Of a stretch of DNA of 64,000 bases, positions 14,869 through 23,553 are shown in pieces. Every line of letters begins with the position of its first letter. The stretch's first letter is position 1. The notes under the pieces are model-generated. The model saw only the letters and a list, made by a program, of their open reading frames with translations, was not told the DNA's origin and searched no databases. Made by a program: the position numbers and the translations under genes. The DNA is taken from positions 310,001 to 374,000 of the forward strand of contig JAYFOJ010000001.1 in the NCBI GenBank assembly GCA_034932745.1, given 5' to 3'. The DNA is from JBAYST01 sp034932745. Its GTDB lineage: Bacteria > Bacillota_I > Bacilli_A > RFN20 > CAG-826.

Positions 14869-16818
14869 ATGTGGTGGATTATTCTTGTTATATTTGTTGC
14901 TATTACTGTAGTTATTGTTGTTTGCGTTTTATATAAAAGGCATACCAAAAAACTTTTAAATGATGCAATCAATAAAAGCCCAAGATTAGCAATTATAAAA
15001 GGAATTAATCAAAGATATTTCTTCAAAACATTTAAAGACAAATTTGAATATGTGGTTCATTTCACAGATTTAGATGAATTTAAAACTAGCGATATCAAAC
15101 TAATCAAATATAGTTTTTTAGTGAAAAATAGAAGCAAAATTAGAGAAAGTCTTCTTGCTCTTAATAACAACATTGAATTGTTTAAAAAATATACTGCTGA
15201 AATTAACAATGCAAAATTACTGGATGACAGTTCATTTCTTACTAATGCTAAAGTAAATCAAGACACATACCATGAAATGGAGGCGAATCATATATCATCT
15301 TTGGTTTTAAAGCCGATGCTTAAGTGCTCCTTTTTGATTTACTATGATTATTCTAGCCCAACTGGTAGATCGACAAGGGAATCAGAGCATTTTGAATTGC
15401 GTGTCAGCGAAATCGTAGATATTGATTCGTTTTTGATAAATACTTTCCCAGAAGTTAATATTATTGATTATCATTTCAAACCACATTATTTAAATCCTCA
15501 TCTTTATGTACACAACAATCTTTTGGTGACAGAAGAAGCTGAAAATTATTTAAAAGAAGTAGATAAAAAAGAAAGCGAAACCAAACAAGAGTGTTTAGAT
15601 TTTTATTCAGGGAAAGATGTTTATTACAATTGGGTGTTGCCTAGTGCTGTAGAAAAGTATAAAAAAACAAAGCCTGAATTACTTCATTATTTAGATAATT
15701 TAGGGTTACATTATCGATTAGTAGAATCCAACAAATATGAATTCTTTATCGTAATTGAAAACTCTGTATATCTTTATGTTGGGCACTTATCTAACAATGT
15801 CCCTATATCTATAGCAAAAAGTCAAATAACAGATGCTTATACGGTCGTGATTGAACTTAATTATAATCCTTTTTTTGACTACAAAACTTCTACTACAAAT
15901 GAAGCGAACTTTATTTATTATAAATATCTGACATTTTCCGAGTATTCACCTCTTGAAACAGGACTCAAAAGATTTGAAGCGTTATTACCAGATATTAATA
16001 TAAGAAAAATAAATGATGATTGGGAAGGCCTTCCTTGTGTTTGCATAGTCTATGAAATTGGTTTGCTTGATAAATATGCATATTCTTTAATGATTGTCGA
16101 AAATGTTGATAATTGTGTTAGCGTTGGGAATAGGGGTTATTCTTCACTGCTTGAGTACGAGATCAATAAGAAGATAAAAGACAAAAATAATTCAATTTAT
16201 GGTGGCGGTTACGAAGACTTAATGACATATGGTTTGAGTTGTGACGACAATTTCGTTCCAATTCTTAATCAAGTCAAAAAACTAGTTAGAGGCAAAATAA
16301 AAAAAGAAGATATTTTTGAGGATAAAGTATTTGAATACATTACATATTATGTTTTGCCAATTAACATCAAAAACAAAGAACGATCAAATATTAAAAAACT
16401 CAAATTAGACTTATTTGAAAAGATTACGCATGATTACCTTTCCTCTTTTGATTCTTATAAACACGTAAATGGCCATCAAAAATGGAAAAATGAATTTCTT
16501 TTATACCAATTGTGCAAAAAAATATATGGTGCTCAAGTTATCTATCAATATAGACCCTCTTTTTTGAGAACTGAAAAAGGGCAGTTGTCTTATGATATTT
16601 ATCTCTCCAAACTTCATATAGCAATTGAATACCAAGGTAAACAACATTTTGAACCAGTTGATTTTTTTGGTGGAAAAGAAGCGTTTGATGATTTAAGAAG
16701 AAGAGATTTGATGAAAAAGACACTGAGCAAAGAAAATGGTGTAAAACTTGTCGAAATAACATATAAAGAAACAATAACTTCTGGTCTTGTTAAGAAAAAA
16801 GTTGAAGAACTTTGCTGA
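14869..16818 (+). CDS. Membrane-anchored protein with nuclease-like C-terminal domain
   Basis: A 649-residue protein of unknown family. Residues 2-22 form one strong transmembrane helix followed by basic KRHTKK, so the bulk should be cytosolic. Residues about 25-500 show no recognised domain. The C-terminus resembles phage-type Vsr/EDxHD-like endonucleases: LSYDIYL with Asp576, IAIEYQGKQHF with Glu587 and His593, FFGGKEAFDDLRRRD, and a final VKLVEITYKE strand. Starting with no Shine-Dalgarno sequence, the ATG lies 6 nt after TAAAAT (14857-14862), suggesting a leaderless transcript. Its place directly behind an R-M pair and inside the same direct repeats suggests a defence role, which is inference. 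AT-rich, with many Asn and Lys codons. Confidence 0.75.
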   Translation: MWWIILVIFVAITVVIVVCVLYKRHTKKLLNDAINKSPRLAIIKGINQRYFFKTFKDKFEYVVHFTDLDEFKTSDIKLIKYSFLVKNRSKIRESLLALNNNIELFKKYTAEINNAKLLDDSSFLTNAKVNQDTYHEMEANHISSLVLKPMLKCSFLIYYDYSSPTGRSTRESEHFELRVSEIVDIDSFLINTFPEVNIIDYHFKPHYLNPHLYVHNNLLVTEEAENYLKEVDKKESETKQECLDFYSGKDVYYNWVLPSAVEKYKKTKPELLHYLDNLGLHYRLVESNKYEFFIVIENSVYLYVGHLSNNVPISIAKSQITDAYTVVIELNYNPFFDYKTSTTNEANFIYYKYLTFSEYSPLETGLKRFEALLPDINIRKINDDWEGLPCVCIVYEIGLLDKYAYSLMIVENVDNCVSVGNRGYSSLLEYEINKKIKDKNNSIYGGGYEDLMTYGLSCDDNFVPILNQVKKLVRGKIKKEDIFEDKVFEYITYYVLPINIKNKERSNIKKLKLDLFEKITHDYLSSFDSYKHVNGHQKWKNEFLLYQLCKKIYGAQVIYQYRPSFLRTEKGQLSYDIYLSKLHIAIEYQGKQHFEPVDFFGGKEAFDDLRRRDLMKKTLSKENGVKLVEITYKETITSGLVKKKVEELC

Positions 16819-16876
16819 CAACATCTTCAAAGCGCGGCAGTCTTTAAGTATAAATTCTTTACAGAAAGAGGCACTT

Positions 16877-17047
16877 ATGACAAATGAAATGCAATTACGG
16901 TGCCAATTCACATTGGCTATAGTAGACTCTATCTGGCTAAAGGGTAAAATAACTGACGAAGAAAGGCTTAAAGCAAGGTTAATAGTGGTAGAAAAGTTCG
17001 CACGTTTAGAAGAGAAGAAAAATTTGTTAGAAAAGTACAAAAAATAG
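16877..17047 (+). CDS. Small protein, SHOCT-like tail, end of R-M island
   Basis: 56 residues starting MTNEMQLRCQF. The segment LAIVDSIWLKGKITDEERLKARLIVVEKF resembles the small SHOCT-like proteins often found in Firmicutes mobile elements next to recombinases. A longer frame to 16787 overlaps the previous gene and has no ribosome binding site; the ATG at 16877 follows AGAAAGAGG. The stop codon is 2 nt from the right 16-bp repeat. Function unknown; family assignment is tentative. Confidence 0.65.
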   Translation: MTNEMQLRCQFTLAIVDSIWLKGKITDEERLKARLIVVEKFARLEEKKNLLEKYKK

Positions 17048-17048
17048 G

Positions 17049-17064
17049 TTCAAGTCCTGTCACC
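17049..17064 (+). repeat. Right 16-bp direct repeat of the R-M island (attachment-site-like)
   Basis: TTCAAGTCCTGTCACC, identical to 12652-12667. It is preceded here by GG, giving GGTTCAAGTCC, the T-loop sequence of a tRNA. A tRNA-type terminator lies 100 nt downstream (17164). Confidence 0.75.
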
Positions 17065-17163
17065 TCAGCGATTTTTATCCACTTTGTATCAAAGAGCTTC
17101 TCACACCTACCGAAAAAAGCTTATTTTGTATCAGCAATATTCCCTTAGCCCAATCAAGCAATT

Positions 17164-17196
17164 ACTCTTGATATAAACTGTATCAGGAGTTTTTTA
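17164..17196 (+). terminator. Terminator with the tRNA-type TTGATA/TATCAG core
   Basis: ACTCTTGATA, loop TAAACTG, TATCAGGAGT, then TTTTTAA. It follows no complete tRNA gene, only the tRNA-like repeat at 17049 and about 100 nt of gene-free DNA with two TTTGTATCA words (17083, 17125). Confidence 0.8.
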
Positions 17197-17317
17197 ATAG
17201 AAAATAATCATTAGGAAACTGCATTGTACTAAGTGACACAATTAAAATATTGTTATAGAGTGAAGCGAACATTAGAAATAGAATTATAATTTTAAATAAT
17301 AATTTGGGTAAATCGAT

Positions 17318-18043
17318 TTATGAATTAACCGGAGATATTGCGTACACTGTTACAAACCAGTGAAGTAGTGAATCTGTTAGTGATGTCGCGGTGTAGTATC
17401 TGTTTTTGCCTTTTAACACCCCGTTACTATAAGTAACTCCTACACTCCAAGGATCATAAACTTCAAAATATGTTCGATTATTGTCGACGGTGATATACCC
17501 TTTGACGATAATGTAATGACCAGTTACGCCTTGATAGTATCTGCCGGCATGAGAGGCATCGCTTTTTTGATATGTGATTTTGGACATATCTGGATTAACA
17601 AGAAGGATGTTTCCATTATCTAATAGAGAAATTAAGTCATCAGACGAGGTAATGGTAGAAGAAGTGTTAGGTATTTCGAATTGGTTTAACGCTCCTTGAA
17701 TATCTGCGTCGTACCACCAACCACCGGTCGGGCGATAACTAGCTCTAGCGTCTTCGGCGGTATAGGCAAAGTTTGGATTCGACCAACGACCGGCCATTTC
17801 TACCGATGTTGGACCGCAGTTTACTTCCCAATAAGTCCCAGTTGTATATTGATCGACATACCACTCATAGTCTTGGTCGTTACTAACATACTTGTTAACT
17901 ACACTTCCAAGTCCCCAAGTGGATACATTAGTTCTTAACTCCTCTTCATAGGTTAAATGTTGACTAGAAGAGGTGTTATTAGAAGACTGACAAGATATCA
18001 ATAAAAGACTAAATAATGGCCAAAATAATATATTTTTTTTCAT
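17318..18043 (-). CDS. C39-like cysteine peptidase lipoprotein
   Basis: About 241 residues. The signal peptide ends with lipobox LISC, so the protein is anchored outside the membrane. After a Ser/Asn linker, a peptidase_C39_2-type papain-like domain shows the catalytic Cys in VNCGPTSVEM, His in GHYIIVKGY and Asp in VYDPW. It probably cleaves peptides or acts on the cell wall. The start is placed at 18043 (MKKNILFW): TATAAT lies 18051-18056 on the minus strand, 7 nt upstream, and overlaps an earlier in-frame ATG at 18052, so a leaderless start is likely. It stands alone. Confidence 0.85.
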   Translation of the reverse strand: MKKNILFWPLFSLLLISCQSSNNTSSSQHLTYEEELRTNVSTWGLGSVVNKYVSNDQDYEWYVDQYTTGTYWEVNCGPTSVEMAGRWSNPNFAYTAEDARASYRPTGGWWYDADIQGALNQFEIPNTSSTITSSDDLISLLDNGNILLVNPDMSKITYQKSDASHAGRYYQGVTGHYIIVKGYITVDNNRTYFEVYDPWSVGVTYSNGVLKGKNRYYTATSLTDSLLHWFVTVYAISPVNS

Positions 18044-18209
18044 AAAAAACATTATATCACACGTTTTATTATTTGAACCTCAAGTTATAAAAGTTAGATA
18101 TAATCTACCTAAATAGATATTTTAACCGCATAAAAAGTAAAATAGTTAAGTTATTTTGTATGTGATAAAATAAAAAGATAAATTAGATTTATATTAGCGA
18201 GGTACCACT

Positions 18210-20039
18210 ATGGATGATTCGAGTAACTTCAGCGGTTTTGATGGCGATAACATTTTTGAGCCTTTGATGGCTTTTAAAAATGTCTACAAAGACTCATTTG
18301 AAAAAAACGCTACCGAATACTTCAATCAATTGGTCGAAAAATCTCAAATCGATATCGACGCAAATAGAGCGACGAGCAAGAAGATAAAAGACGCCGATGC
18401 TGGCCGTAATGATGTAATCAAAAAACTAAAGAACAAGGTTGGACTAAATGGCTTTTTGATTTTTCTTATTGTTTTAGGATTTTTATCTGCTGGCGCTGGT
18501 GTATTCTTTATTATTGATGGAACGATTGTACAACCATTAGTATCGATATTAATGATTGTTATTGGTTTAGTGGTGGCAATTCTACTTATCGTGCTTTCCC
18601 AAGTTAAACTTAAACCAATAATTAAAGAACTAAGAGGCTCAAAGGAAAAATTCGATAAACAAATCGAAGAACTTAAAAAAGAAGCCTGGACTCAAATGGC
18701 TCCTCTTAATGCTTTGTTTACTAGAGGAATTGGCATTGAACTATTTAAAAAAACAATACCGATAATCAATATCGATAAAATGTTTGATAGCAAAAGATTA
18801 GATTATTTAGTAAATCGGTTTGGCTTATCGGAAGTCCACGACTTAAACCGTTCGTGTCTTTATGTTCAATCAGGAGATATCGTTGGTAATCCGTTTTTTA
18901 TCGCCAACGATCTTACCCATAATCTCGGTACTAAGACTTATATCGGCGAACTAGTTATTCACTGGACGACCACTTCGTATGTCAATGGTCGAACCGTTAC
19001 CAACTATCACACTCAAACCTTGCAAGCTAGTGTCACTAAACCATGTCCTTATTATGGCGAAATAAGATATCTTGTTTATGGTAACGAGGCAGCCCCAGAC
19101 CTCATTTTCTCTCGTCAAGATTCTGATGCTGAAAAAATGAACGAGAAACAAATCGACAAGATGGTCGATAAAGAAACTAAAAAACTTGAAAAAATGTCAG
19201 AAGAAAGCGTCAAAAAAGGTGGTAATTACACCGTTATGGGCAATTCGGAATTCGAAGTTATCTTCGGCGCTAAAAATCGAAACAACGAAGTGCAATTTAG
19301 ATTACTTTTTACTCCGTTAGCGCAGAAGCAATTGCTCCAAATCATGAAAGATAAAGAAATCGGATATGGCGATGATTTTGATTTTGTTAAAAACAAAATG
19401 ATTAACATCATCTATCCAGAACATTTAGCAACGATGGATTTAGATGTCCCGCCTGTTTATTTCATGGGCTATGACTACGAAGTTGTAAAACATAATTTTA
19501 TCGTAAATAACAACATGTATTTTAAAGGGATGTTCTTTACGTTCGCACCGATATTAGCGATACCTTTATATCAACAACAAAAGCCACACGAATTTATCTA
19601 TAAGGATTTATACGATAGTTACGTGAGCTTTTATGAACACGAGCACGTGGTAAACGCCATGAATGAAACCGAATTTAAACATCCGTTATCTAAGACTCGT
19701 AATATCCTTAAGACATCGGTTGTAAAAAGTGGAGATTTCTGTGACACAGTCAAAGTCACAGCTTATGGATACGACATGATTAATCGAACCGATTATGTAT
19801 CGGTGATGGGAGGAGATGGAAGAAGCCACACGATTGCAGTTAACTGGGTAGAGTATATACCAGTATCTCAAGATACAGAAGTTAACGTAAATGTCGTCGG
19901 TGAAGAAAAAGAAGAAACCTATGCAGATAAGTTTAAAAAGGCGATAGAAAATCTTCATAAAGGCCAATTGGCAGACGAAAAAGATATATATCGCATCGGA
20001 CTTTTCTTAGCGTACGTTATTAAAAATAAGCAAGCATGA
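18210..20039 (+). CDS. 609-residue membrane protein paired with LemA
   Basis: I do not recognise a characterised family. The N-terminal 75 residues are helical and charged. Two adjacent transmembrane helices follow (about residues 77-102 and 106-134), then a basic helix and a large cytosolic-looking part with beta-rich segments (for example GELVIHWTTTSYVNGRTVTNYHT). There is no signal peptide. The next gene, 42 nt downstream, encodes a LemA protein that also has one helix pair, so the two probably form one membrane complex. A GAGG ribosome binding site (about 18199) precedes the ATG. Confidence 0.75.
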   Translation: MDDSSNFSGFDGDNIFEPLMAFKNVYKDSFEKNATEYFNQLVEKSQIDIDANRATSKKIKDADAGRNDVIKKLKNKVGLNGFLIFLIVLGFLSAGAGVFFIIDGTIVQPLVSILMIVIGLVVAILLIVLSQVKLKPIIKELRGSKEKFDKQIEELKKEAWTQMAPLNALFTRGIGIELFKKTIPIINIDKMFDSKRLDYLVNRFGLSEVHDLNRSCLYVQSGDIVGNPFFIANDLTHNLGTKTYIGELVIHWTTTSYVNGRTVTNYHTQTLQASVTKPCPYYGEIRYLVYGNEAAPDLIFSRQDSDAEKMNEKQIDKMVDKETKKLEKMSEESVKKGGNYTVMGNSEFEVIFGAKNRNNEVQFRLLFTPLAQKQLLQIMKDKEIGYGDDFDFVKNKMINIIYPEHLATMDLDVPPVYFMGYDYEVVKHNFIVNNNMYFKGMFFTFAPILAIPLYQQQKPHEFIYKDLYDSYVSFYEHEHVVNAMNETEFKHPLSKTRNILKTSVVKSGDFCDTVKVTAYGYDMINRTDYVSVMGGDGRSHTIAVNWVEYIPVSQDTEVNVNVVGEEKEETYADKFKKAIENLHKGQLADEKDIYRIGLFLAYVIKNKQA

Positions 20040-20081
20040 ATTCGTTAAGTTATATAATAATAAACATATGGAGGTATTAAA

Positions 20082-20747
20082 ATGGCAAACGAATTAGACG
20101 AAATGACTGGACCAGTTAATCAACAAGGACGCGATATTAACGTCATTGAAAAACAAATTCCAGTAAAGGTGGGAACGGGTTCTCTCATATTTGAAATTAT
20201 TCTTTGGATACTCGGAATAATTCCAGGCGTGATTTTCTTATTCATGAAAATTAACGCCAAGAACTACTTAAAGCAACTCGAACAAAAGATTCAACACAAC
20301 GCTTCGCAAATCGATAACTATCTCGAACAAAGAGTGCAGATTCTTCAAAACGTTGTTGGAATCGTCGAGAAATCTATTGAGTTAGACAAAGACGTTATGA
20401 AGTCTGTCGCGCAATTCCGCGGTGGAGTTAATCCTAACGACGCAAACCGTAATGAAGTTTCGAACAAGTTGGATACCGCGATGAGCAATATCCGCGTAGC
20501 CTTCGAAGCGTATCCTGATTTGAAGTCACAACGCTCACTTGCAGATGCTATGCAACAAAATAGTTATCTACAAAGAGAAATTACCGCTGCTCGTGAAGTT
20601 TATAACGATACAGTCTTAAAATGGAACCAAGACATTTTTGCTTGGCCAACCAAGATGATCGTTGCTGCTAAAGCTGGCTACTCTACTAGAATTCCATTTA
20701 CCGCTAGTAAAGAAGTTAAAGATCAAGCAAGAGCTAAATTCTTCTAG
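20082..20747 (+). CDS. lemA: LemA family protein
   Basis: A 221-residue membrane protein with one hydrophobic segment (about residues 33-55) and a long helical body. The C-terminal block NSYLQREITAAREVYNDTVLKWNQ is the LemA signature, including the usual AR.YN pattern. LemA proteins are membrane-bound helical-bundle proteins of unclear role. Ribosome binding site ATGGAGG. It is likely transcribed with the 609-residue membrane protein upstream, as LemA is often paired with other membrane proteins. The N-terminus, with a short hydrophilic lead, is longer than usual. Confidence 0.9.
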   Translation: MANELDEMTGPVNQQGRDINVIEKQIPVKVGTGSLIFEIILWILGIIPGVIFLFMKINAKNYLKQLEQKIQHNASQIDNYLEQRVQILQNVVGIVEKSIELDKDVMKSVAQFRGGVNPNDANRNEVSNKLDTAMSNIRVAFEAYPDLKSQRSLADAMQQNSYLQREITAAREVYNDTVLKWNQDIFAWPTKMIVAAKAGYSTRIPFTASKEVKDQARAKFF

Positions 20748-20834
20748 TCATTAGTTTTATCAAATATTAAAGAGTAGTTTTCAATTTGAGGACTATTCTT
20801 TTTTGTTGCGTTAAATTACTGATTATGAGATATT

Positions 20835-20849
20835 GTTTGAAGTTCAAAC
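20835..20849. promoter_or_regulatory. FabT-type operator
   Basis: GTTTGAA G TTCAAAC is a perfect 15-bp dyad, 15 nt before the start codon of the FabT-like gene. It closely resembles the TTTGAA/TTCAAA boxes known for FabT in streptococci and lactococci. Confidence 0.65.
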
Positions 20850-20864
20850 TTTTTAGGAGAACTT

Positions 20865-21341
20865 ATGACAACGGATAAAGAGCAATTAAACCATTTCCTG
20901 GTCGTGACATTTAATGACATTTTGCGTCTTGAAGAAAGAACGCTAGAAAAACTAACTAATAATCGATTATCGATAAGCGAAGTACATCTAATCGAGGCTG
21001 TATTTGAAACAATGAAGCGCAAGGAAAACACCTCGACCAATATCGCTAAAGACATTGGCATTACACTTGGTTCATTAACGACAGCGGTGAAGACGTTAGA
21101 AAAGAAAGGTTATCTAGTTAGAGAGCGCGATTTGATCGATAAGCGTGTCTTTTATATCATACCGACGCCAATTGCTAAATTCGTTAATGAGCAGCACGCA
21201 AAATTTCACGAAAGAATGATCGACGATATCGTCAAACATCTAACCATTGAAGAAGAAAAAATTCTCGCAAGTTCGTTAGGCAAGGTTCAAATATACTTCA
21301 AAGAGCAGGCTAATAAAAGCGAGACAAAAGAAGGAGAATAA
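20865..21341 (+). CDS. FabT-like MarR family regulator of fatty acid genes
   Basis: A 158-residue MarR-type regulator. The winged helix is about residues 40-105 (SEVHLIEAVFETMKRKENTS, GITLGSLTTAVKTLEKKGYL, wing RDLIDKRVFYIIPT). The pattern and the following degV gene, 3 nt away, match FabT loci, where DegV/FakB delivers fatty acids and FabT with acyl-ACP represses fatty acid synthesis. The dyad at 20835-20849 probably mediates autoregulation. Ribosome binding site AGGAGA. No fab operon is within the window, so the targets are unknown. Confidence 0.82.
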   Translation: MTTDKEQLNHFLVVTFNDILRLEERTLEKLTNNRLSISEVHLIEAVFETMKRKENTSTNIAKDIGITLGSLTTAVKTLEKKGYLVRERDLIDKRVFYIIPTPIAKFVNEQHAKFHERMIDDIVKHLTIEEEKILASSLGKVQIYFKEQANKSETKEGE

Positions 21342-21343
21342 TT

Positions 21344-22186
21344 ATGGCAATTCGTATTTTTACAGATTCGACATCAGAAATATCACAAGCACAAGCAAAG
21401 AAGTTTAAAATAAACGTCATCCCAATGACCGTTAATTTTGGAGATGAATCGTTTTTAGATGGAATCAATCTTTTTAACGAAGATTTTTACAAGAAATTGA
21501 GATTGTCAAATGTTCTTCCTAAAACGAGTCTTATAAATAGTGAAACATTTATTAAACATTTTTCAGAGATTTCAGACGAAGACGAAATCATTGGAATATT
21601 TATTTCTAGCGAATTAAGTGGATCTTTACAATCGGCCTTTGTCGCTAAAGAAAGTCTTCCAAACAAGAAAATACACTTAATCGACTCTAAACAAGTCACA
21701 TTTGGTCTTGCAGCATTAGTTTTATACGCTATTCGTTTAAGAGATGAAGGCAAAACCGCAAAAGAAATCATCGACTTAGTCGAAGATGCGAAAAAGCGTT
21801 TAGTTGTCGTAGCAGTAATCGATGATTTAAAATACTTAAAATTAGGGGGACGTCTTTCCAGTGCTTCAGCCGTTCTTGGAACAATTATGGGCGTTAAGCC
21901 ACTGATTAGAATCGAAGATGGAAAAGTCTTAGCGGTTCATAAAGCCTTCGGGCTTATACGTGCATATGTTTGGCTCGTCGACCAATATTTGTCCGTTGAA
22001 GTAGATAAAACAATGCCGAGATTATTCGGACATTCTGACGCAATCGAAACACTAAAAGATTTTCAAAAATTTGTCAGTAAGAAGACGGATTTCCCACTCG
22101 ATACAGTTTACCCAATCGGCGTTACTGTTGGCGTTCACGCTGGCCCTGGAGCGGTCGGATTCTGTTACTTTAAGAAAGCCCATTAG
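21344..22186 (+). CDS. DegV family fatty acid-binding protein (FakB-like)
   Basis: A 280-residue cytosolic protein with the full DegV fold. DSTSEIS near the start and HAGPGAVGFCYF at the end (residues about 265-276) are the fatty acid carboxylate-binding signatures. SLINSETFIKHF and ISSELSGSLQSA lie between. In FakAB systems such proteins present exogenous fatty acids to a kinase. Here it is co-transcribed with a FabT-like regulator, separated by 2 nt. The ribosome binding site AAGGAG is inside the regulator gene. A terminator overlaps the stop codon. Confidence 0.92.
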   Translation: MAIRIFTDSTSEISQAQAKKFKINVIPMTVNFGDESFLDGINLFNEDFYKKLRLSNVLPKTSLINSETFIKHFSEISDEDEIIGIFISSELSGSLQSAFVAKESLPNKKIHLIDSKQVTFGLAALVLYAIRLRDEGKTAKEIIDLVEDAKKRLVVVAVIDDLKYLKLGGRLSSASAVLGTIMGVKPLIRIEDGKVLAVHKAFGLIRAYVWLVDQYLSVEVDKTMPRLFGHSDAIETLKDFQKFVSKKTDFPLDTVYPIGVTVGVHAGPGAVGFCYFKKAH

Positions 22187-22199
22187 GGCTTTTTTATTT
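22175..22199 (+). terminator. Terminator of the fabT-degV operon
   Basis: AAAGCCC (22175-22181), loop ATTA, GGGCTTT (22186-22192), then TTTATTTT. The stop codon TAG is inside the hairpin. Confidence 0.88.
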
Positions 22200-22231
22200 T
22201 AATAACGCAAACAATCAATTATAATTTCGAT

Positions 22232-22843
22232 ATGGATAATAAAAAGAAACAAGAAGTATTAAAGGCCGCGGAAGAGTTGATAAAAACACAGCAAAAAGAT
22301 GAATATTCTGGGCATGATTATCAACATATAAAAAGAGTGTTTAAAATGGCTCTAAACATCGCTAGTAAAACCGATGAAAAAGTCGACTTGTTTATTTTAG
22401 AGTTGGTGTGCTTGCTTCACGATGTCGATGACCACAAAATCTTTTATAGCGGAAAACATATTACTGTCAAATCATTTTTAGAATCGCAAGAAATAGATGA
22501 AGCTATATCTTCGTCTATAATAGACATTATTTCTAAACTATCTTTTACATCCACGAAATCTGGCCTATATGAAACCACTATCGAAGGTAAAATCGCTCAA
22601 GATGCCGATCGGCTAGACGCAATTGGAGCAATTGGTATTGCTAGAGCCTTTGCCTATGGCGGGGCAAACAAAAGACTAATCGTGGATGGTAACTTAGACA
22701 GTGCGACTAGACACCATTTTGACGACAAACTATTCAAGTTAGAAGAATTGATGAATACGAAAGAAGGCAGAAAAATTGCCCAAACAAGAATGGTGTTCAT
22801 GAAACAATTCATTAAAATCTTTGATGAAGAAACGAAGATATAA
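22232..22843 (+). CDS. HD-domain phosphohydrolase
   Basis: A 203-residue HD superfamily metal-dependent hydrolase, of the YedJ type. Metal-binding motifs are GHDYQHIKRV (residues about 28-37), LLHDVDDHK (about 66-74), and AQDADRLDAIGAIGI (about 130-144). The substrate could be a nucleotide or other phosphate ester. The ATG lies 6 nt after TATAAT (22220-22225) and has no Shine-Dalgarno sequence, so the mRNA is probably leaderless. Monocistronic. Confidence 0.9.
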   Translation: MDNKKKQEVLKAAEELIKTQQKDEYSGHDYQHIKRVFKMALNIASKTDEKVDLFILELVCLLHDVDDHKIFYSGKHITVKSFLESQEIDEAISSSIIDIISKLSFTSTKSGLYETTIEGKIAQDADRLDAIGAIGIARAFAYGGANKRLIVDGNLDSATRHHFDDKLFKLEELMNTKEGRKIAQTRMVFMKQFIKIFDEETKI

Positions 22844-22872
22844 AAAAACACTATCCGTATTGGGTAGTGTTT
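22842..22872 (-). terminator. Terminator of the UPF0316 gene
   Basis: AAACACTATCC (22846-22856), loop GTATT, GGGTAGTGTTT (22862-22872). The long T run lies on the minus strand, so it mainly ends the gene at 22879; it may also stop the convergent HD gene. Confidence 0.82.
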
Positions 22873-22878
22873 AAAGTA

Positions 22879-23445
22879 TTACTTAAGTAATCCGCCAACT
22901 TTTGGCATGTGTCCGCCAGTCATACTAGATATATCGTTTCTAACGATGACAGCGGTTGAATCAATGGCTTGAATGTCTTCGATTACCTTGTTGCTGCCGC
23001 GACGATTTGTATATATCATTAAAACCTTCTTTTGATCTGTTATACCTTCGGCTTTCATCGTCGTAACGCCAAGACCCTTTTCTCTTAAAGTGGTGCAAAG
23101 AAGAATACCTTTTTCTTCACTTGTGATAACTTGAATCAGAATTTTGCCAAACGCTAACTTCTCTTCGAGAATCGAACCGCAATATATACCAGCAGCAAAT
23201 CCCAAAGCATAAGCGACACCTTTATATGGTGATTCGGTTAATCCAGTAATGACTCTAGATGCAACAAATACCCAAATCGTAATTTCTACTAAAGCGAGTA
23301 ATACCGCTATTTTTCGATAACCTTTAACGATTAAAATACTTCTTAAAGTACCGATTGATACTTCGATTATTTTCGCTAAGAAAATTCCACAGAAATCCAA
23401 GACAATCATTAACGTGTTCATGTTCCAAAATGCATTCCAGTCCAT
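22879..23445 (-). CDS. UPF0316 membrane protein (DUF5698/DUF2179)
   Basis: 188 residues. Three transmembrane helices in the first 95 residues (including the typical GTLRSILIVKGYRKIAVLLA) are followed by a DUF2179-like soluble domain (GILLCTTLREKGLGVTTMKAEG, VLMIYTNRRGSNKVIEDIQA). This layout is UPF0316/YebE-like. Function unknown; the soluble domain is shared with YitT-type proteins. GGTGA about 6 nt before the ATG supports the start. It converges on the HD gene. Confidence 0.9.
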   Translation of the reverse strand: MDWNAFWNMNTLMIVLDFCGIFLAKIIEVSIGTLRSILIVKGYRKIAVLLALVEITIWVFVASRVITGLTESPYKGVAYALGFAAGIYCGSILEEKLAFGKILIQVITSEEKGILLCTTLREKGLGVTTMKAEGITDQKKVLMIYTNRRGSNKVIEDIQAIDSTAVIVRNDISSMTGGHMPKVGGLLK

Positions 23446-23553
23446 ATTTTCACCTTAGCCTAACTTATTGTTTATACGCTGATAAATATAGTATTGTAAT
23501 TACAATAATAAAACAAATGAAAGCGATAACAATTACTACCGGTGTGAGAAAAT

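Larger units (their letters stand above)
12652..17064. mobile_element. Integrase-less restriction-modification island
   Basis: A 4.4-kb block between two identical 16-bp tRNA-end-like direct repeats. It contains an m5C methyltransferase, an HpaII-type endonuclease, a membrane-anchored nuclease-like protein and a small ORF, all on the plus strand. The right repeat begins 2 nt after the last stop codon. It lies downstream of tRNA-Trp. No integrase or recombinase gene is present, so mobilisation in trans or loss of the integrase is inferred. Confidence 0.65.

Noticed and set aside
12398..17185. Repeated TGTATCA/TGATACA words on both sides of the R-M island as integrase arm sites
   Set aside because: Two of the six copies are explained by terminator stems (12398, 17178), and the rest are short AT-rich words without regular spacing. 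Too weak to call.
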